Assembly: GCA_003530935.1 (NCBI GenBank)
Contig: DPEO01000116.1
Location: 1 to 17,540, forward strand
Length of the DNA: 17,540 nucleotides
Direction: 5' to 3'
Source: Desulfomicrobiaceae bacterium
GTDB lineage: Bacteria; Desulfobacterota; Desulfovibrionia; Desulfovibrionales; Desulfomicrobiaceae
Shown: positions 16,339-17,540 of the stretch, one piece after another
How positions within the stretch are numbered: position 1 is the first letter of the stretch
Layout of the letters: the number at the start of each line of letters is the position of its first letter
Made by a program: the position numbers and the translations under genes
Notes under the pieces: model-generated
What the model was told of the DNA's origin: nothing
What the model saw: the letters and a program-made list of their open reading frames with translations, nothing else
Databases searched by the model: none

Positions 16339-16608
16339 ATGCCCATCTACGAATACCGCTGCGAGGAGTGCCATCAAGTCTTCGAGGAGTGGCAGAAAGA
16401 CTTCGTGGAGCGCACCATGCGCTGCCCCATCTGCGGAAGCGAAGCCCATCGCGTGATCTCCAATACGTCGTTCATCTTGAAGGGCGGTGGATGGTATGCT
16501 TCCGGCTACTGCAAAGAGGGGGGCAACGGGCAGAAAAAGACCGAGTCCGGATCGTCGTGTTCGTGCACGTCGAGCTCGTGTTCTTCCTCGACATCATCGG
16601 ACGCCTAA
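16339..16608 (+). CDS. FmdB-family zinc-ribbon protein
   Basis: This 89-residue protein begins with the diagnostic MPIYEYRCEECHQVFE. Four cysteines (C8, C11, C29, C32, in CX2C...CPIC order) would bind one zinc in a single ribbon. The middle segment RVISNTSFILKGGGWYASGY matches the rest of the family. The C-terminal 20 or so residues are a Ser/Cys-rich, low-complexity tail with extra cysteines C74, C76 and C81. Members are named after a putative regulator of formamidase genes, but the biochemical role is not established. It is preceded by GGAGG 8 nt before the ATG and is probably co-transcribed with the 39-residue gene. An intrinsic terminator follows 13 nt after the stop. Confidence 0.92.
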   Translation: MPIYEYRCEECHQVFEEWQKDFVERTMRCPICGSEAHRVISNTSFILKGGGWYASGYCKEGGNGQKKTESGSSCSCTSSSCSSSTSSDA

Positions 16609-16621
16609 CCCCCGCATCACG

Positions 16622-16649
16622 CAGGCAGCTTCGGCTGCCTGTTTCATTT
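16622..16649 (+). terminator. Intrinsic terminator between FmdB and purB
   Basis: A perfect 8-bp stem (CAGGCAGC, 16622-16629, with GCTGCCTG, 16634-16641) is closed by the very stable TTCG tetraloop and followed by TTTCATTT. It ends only 13 nt before the purB ATG and abuts its ribosome-binding site, so it may also act as a purB leader element. Confidence 0.85.
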
Positions 16650-16662
16650 GGAAGGACATGCT

Positions 16663-17540
16663 ATGATTGAGCGCTACACCCGCCCGGAAATGGGCGCTTT
16701 GTGGAGTTTGGATCGGAAATTTCAGGCCTGGCTGGACGTAGAGCTCGCCGTATGCGAGGCGTGGTGCGAGCTGGGCGTCATCCCGGAGGCGGCCATGGCC
16801 GAGATCCGCGCCAAGGCCGGTTTCGATACGGCCCGCATCCTGGAGCTGGAGGAGACCACGCGGCACGATGTCATCGCCTTTCTCACGGCGGTGGAGGAGC
16901 GCGTGGGCGAGGCCGCGCGCTACATCCATTTGGGATGCACTTCTTCGGACATCGTGGATACCGCCGGTGCCCTGCTTTTGGTGGAGGCGGGGCGGAAGAT
17001 CCGCCAGGGGCTGCTGGACCTTCTGGAGACCCTCAAGCGCTTGGCCCTGGAGCACAAAGGGCGGCTGTGCATGGGCCGCACCCACGGCATCCACGCCGAG
17101 CCCACCAGCTTTGGGCTCAAGATGCTCGGGTTCTACGCGGAATTTTCCCGGCACCTGACACGCCTCGACGCTGCGGTGGAAAACATGCGCGTGGGCAAGA
17201 TCTCCGGCGCAGTGGGTACGTACGCCGTGCTCACCCCCGAGGTGGAGCGCCGGGCGCTGGATCGCCTCGGCCTGGCCGTGGATCCGGTGTCCACCCAGAT
17301 CCTCCAGCGCGATCGCCATGCCCAGTTGCTTACGGCCCTCGCCCTGCTTGCCGGCGGCGTGGAGCGTTTGTGTGTCGAACTCAGGCATCTGCAGCGCACC
17401 GAGGTCCTGGAGGTGGAAGAAGGCTTTGCCCCAGGCCAGAAGGGCTCTTCGGCCATGCCGCACAAAAAGAATCCCATCTCCGCCGAGAATCTGGCGGGCC
17501 TGGCGCGGCTGGTGCGCACCAACAGCCTGGCGGCCATGGA
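16663..17540 (+). CDS. purB: Adenylosuccinate lyase, 3' truncated
   Basis: This enzyme catalyses two steps of purine synthesis: SAICAR to AICAR plus fumarate, and adenylosuccinate to AMP plus fumarate. The first 292 residues are present and the frame is open to the window edge (the full enzyme has about 430). Substrate-binding and catalytic elements are all there: TTRHDV with His68, YIHLGCTSSD with His89, and the general acid in GRTHGIHAEPT with His141. The superfamily signature GSSAMPHKKNP is at 261-271 with the serine of the mobile loop. Histidines 68, 89 and 141 fall at the same numbers as in the Bacillus subtilis enzyme. The ATG at 16663 follows AAGGA with a 6-nt gap. It is separated from the FmdB gene by an intrinsic terminator, and no separate promoter is obvious. 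Confidence 0.96.
   Translation, partial: MIERYTRPEMGALWSLDRKFQAWLDVELAVCEAWCELGVIPEAAMAEIRAKAGFDTARILELEETTRHDVIAFLTAVEERVGEAARYIHLGCTSSDIVDTAGALLLVEAGRKIRQGLLDLLETLKRLALEHKGRLCMGRTHGIHAEPTSFGLKMLGFYAEFSRHLTRLDAAVENMRVGKISGAVGTYAVLTPEVERRALDRLGLAVDPVSTQILQRDRHAQLLTALALLAGGVERLCVELRHLQRTEVLEVEEGFAPGQKGSSAMPHKKNPISAENLAGLARLVRTNSLAAM

Noticed and set aside
16594..17463. 289-codon minus-strand open frame opposite purB
   Set aside because: Antisense to a protein with all adenylosuccinate lyase motifs.

Overview
This window is one end of a contig from a GC-rich bacterium, most likely an anaerobic sulfate reducer of the Desulfovibrionales type (Desulfobacterota). The taxonomic call is an inference. 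It rests on the compact dnaA-dnaN-gyrB-gyrA order without recF, a CBS-less DUF39 homocysteine-biosynthesis protein, a DUF362 ferredoxin-domain protein and an iron-sulfur flavoprotein. No rRNA or 16S is present to confirm it.

Layout, left to right. (1) Bases 4-37 match an Illumina adapter remnant, so the contig really begins at about base 38. (2) 38-4018, minus strand: a Dpp/Opp-type peptide ABC transporter operon, transcribed as binding protein, permease B, permease C, then an ATPase cut by the contig end. (3) 4198-4803, plus strand: a lone ISF-type flavoprotein, divergent from the transporter. (4) 4804-5027: a convergent gap with several inverted repeats. (5) 5028-13730, minus strand: one tightly packed replication operon, dnaA > dnaN > gyrB > gyrA > a HTH/coiled-coil protein > rfbA, with every intergenic gap under 50 nt. 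(6) 13731-13808: a 78-bp divergent promoter region. (7) 13809-16096, plus strand: a two-gene unit, DUF39 (HcyBio) followed by a DUF362 protein with two [4Fe-4S] motifs. (8) 16119-16608: a good sigma-70 promoter, a 39-residue very basic mini-protein and a FmdB-type zinc ribbon. (9) A clean intrinsic terminator only 13 nt ahead of purB, which runs off the right edge.

How the parts fit. The minus-strand cluster codes for the initiator, the sliding clamp and both gyrase subunits, so chromosome initiation and supercoiling are expressed together. A small DNA-binding coiled-coil protein and a dTDP-glucose synthase are appended. The plus-strand pair probably makes homocysteine from sulfide and an aspartate-derived intermediate, with the DUF362 protein as a candidate redox partner.

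The points most worth a second look are the RacA-like architecture of the protein after gyrA, the DUF39/DUF362 pairing, the 39-residue basic protein with its own strong signals, the divergent DnaA with no visible DnaA boxes upstream, and the terminator-like hairpin in front of purB. I saw no tRNA, rRNA, CRISPR array, transposase or phage gene.
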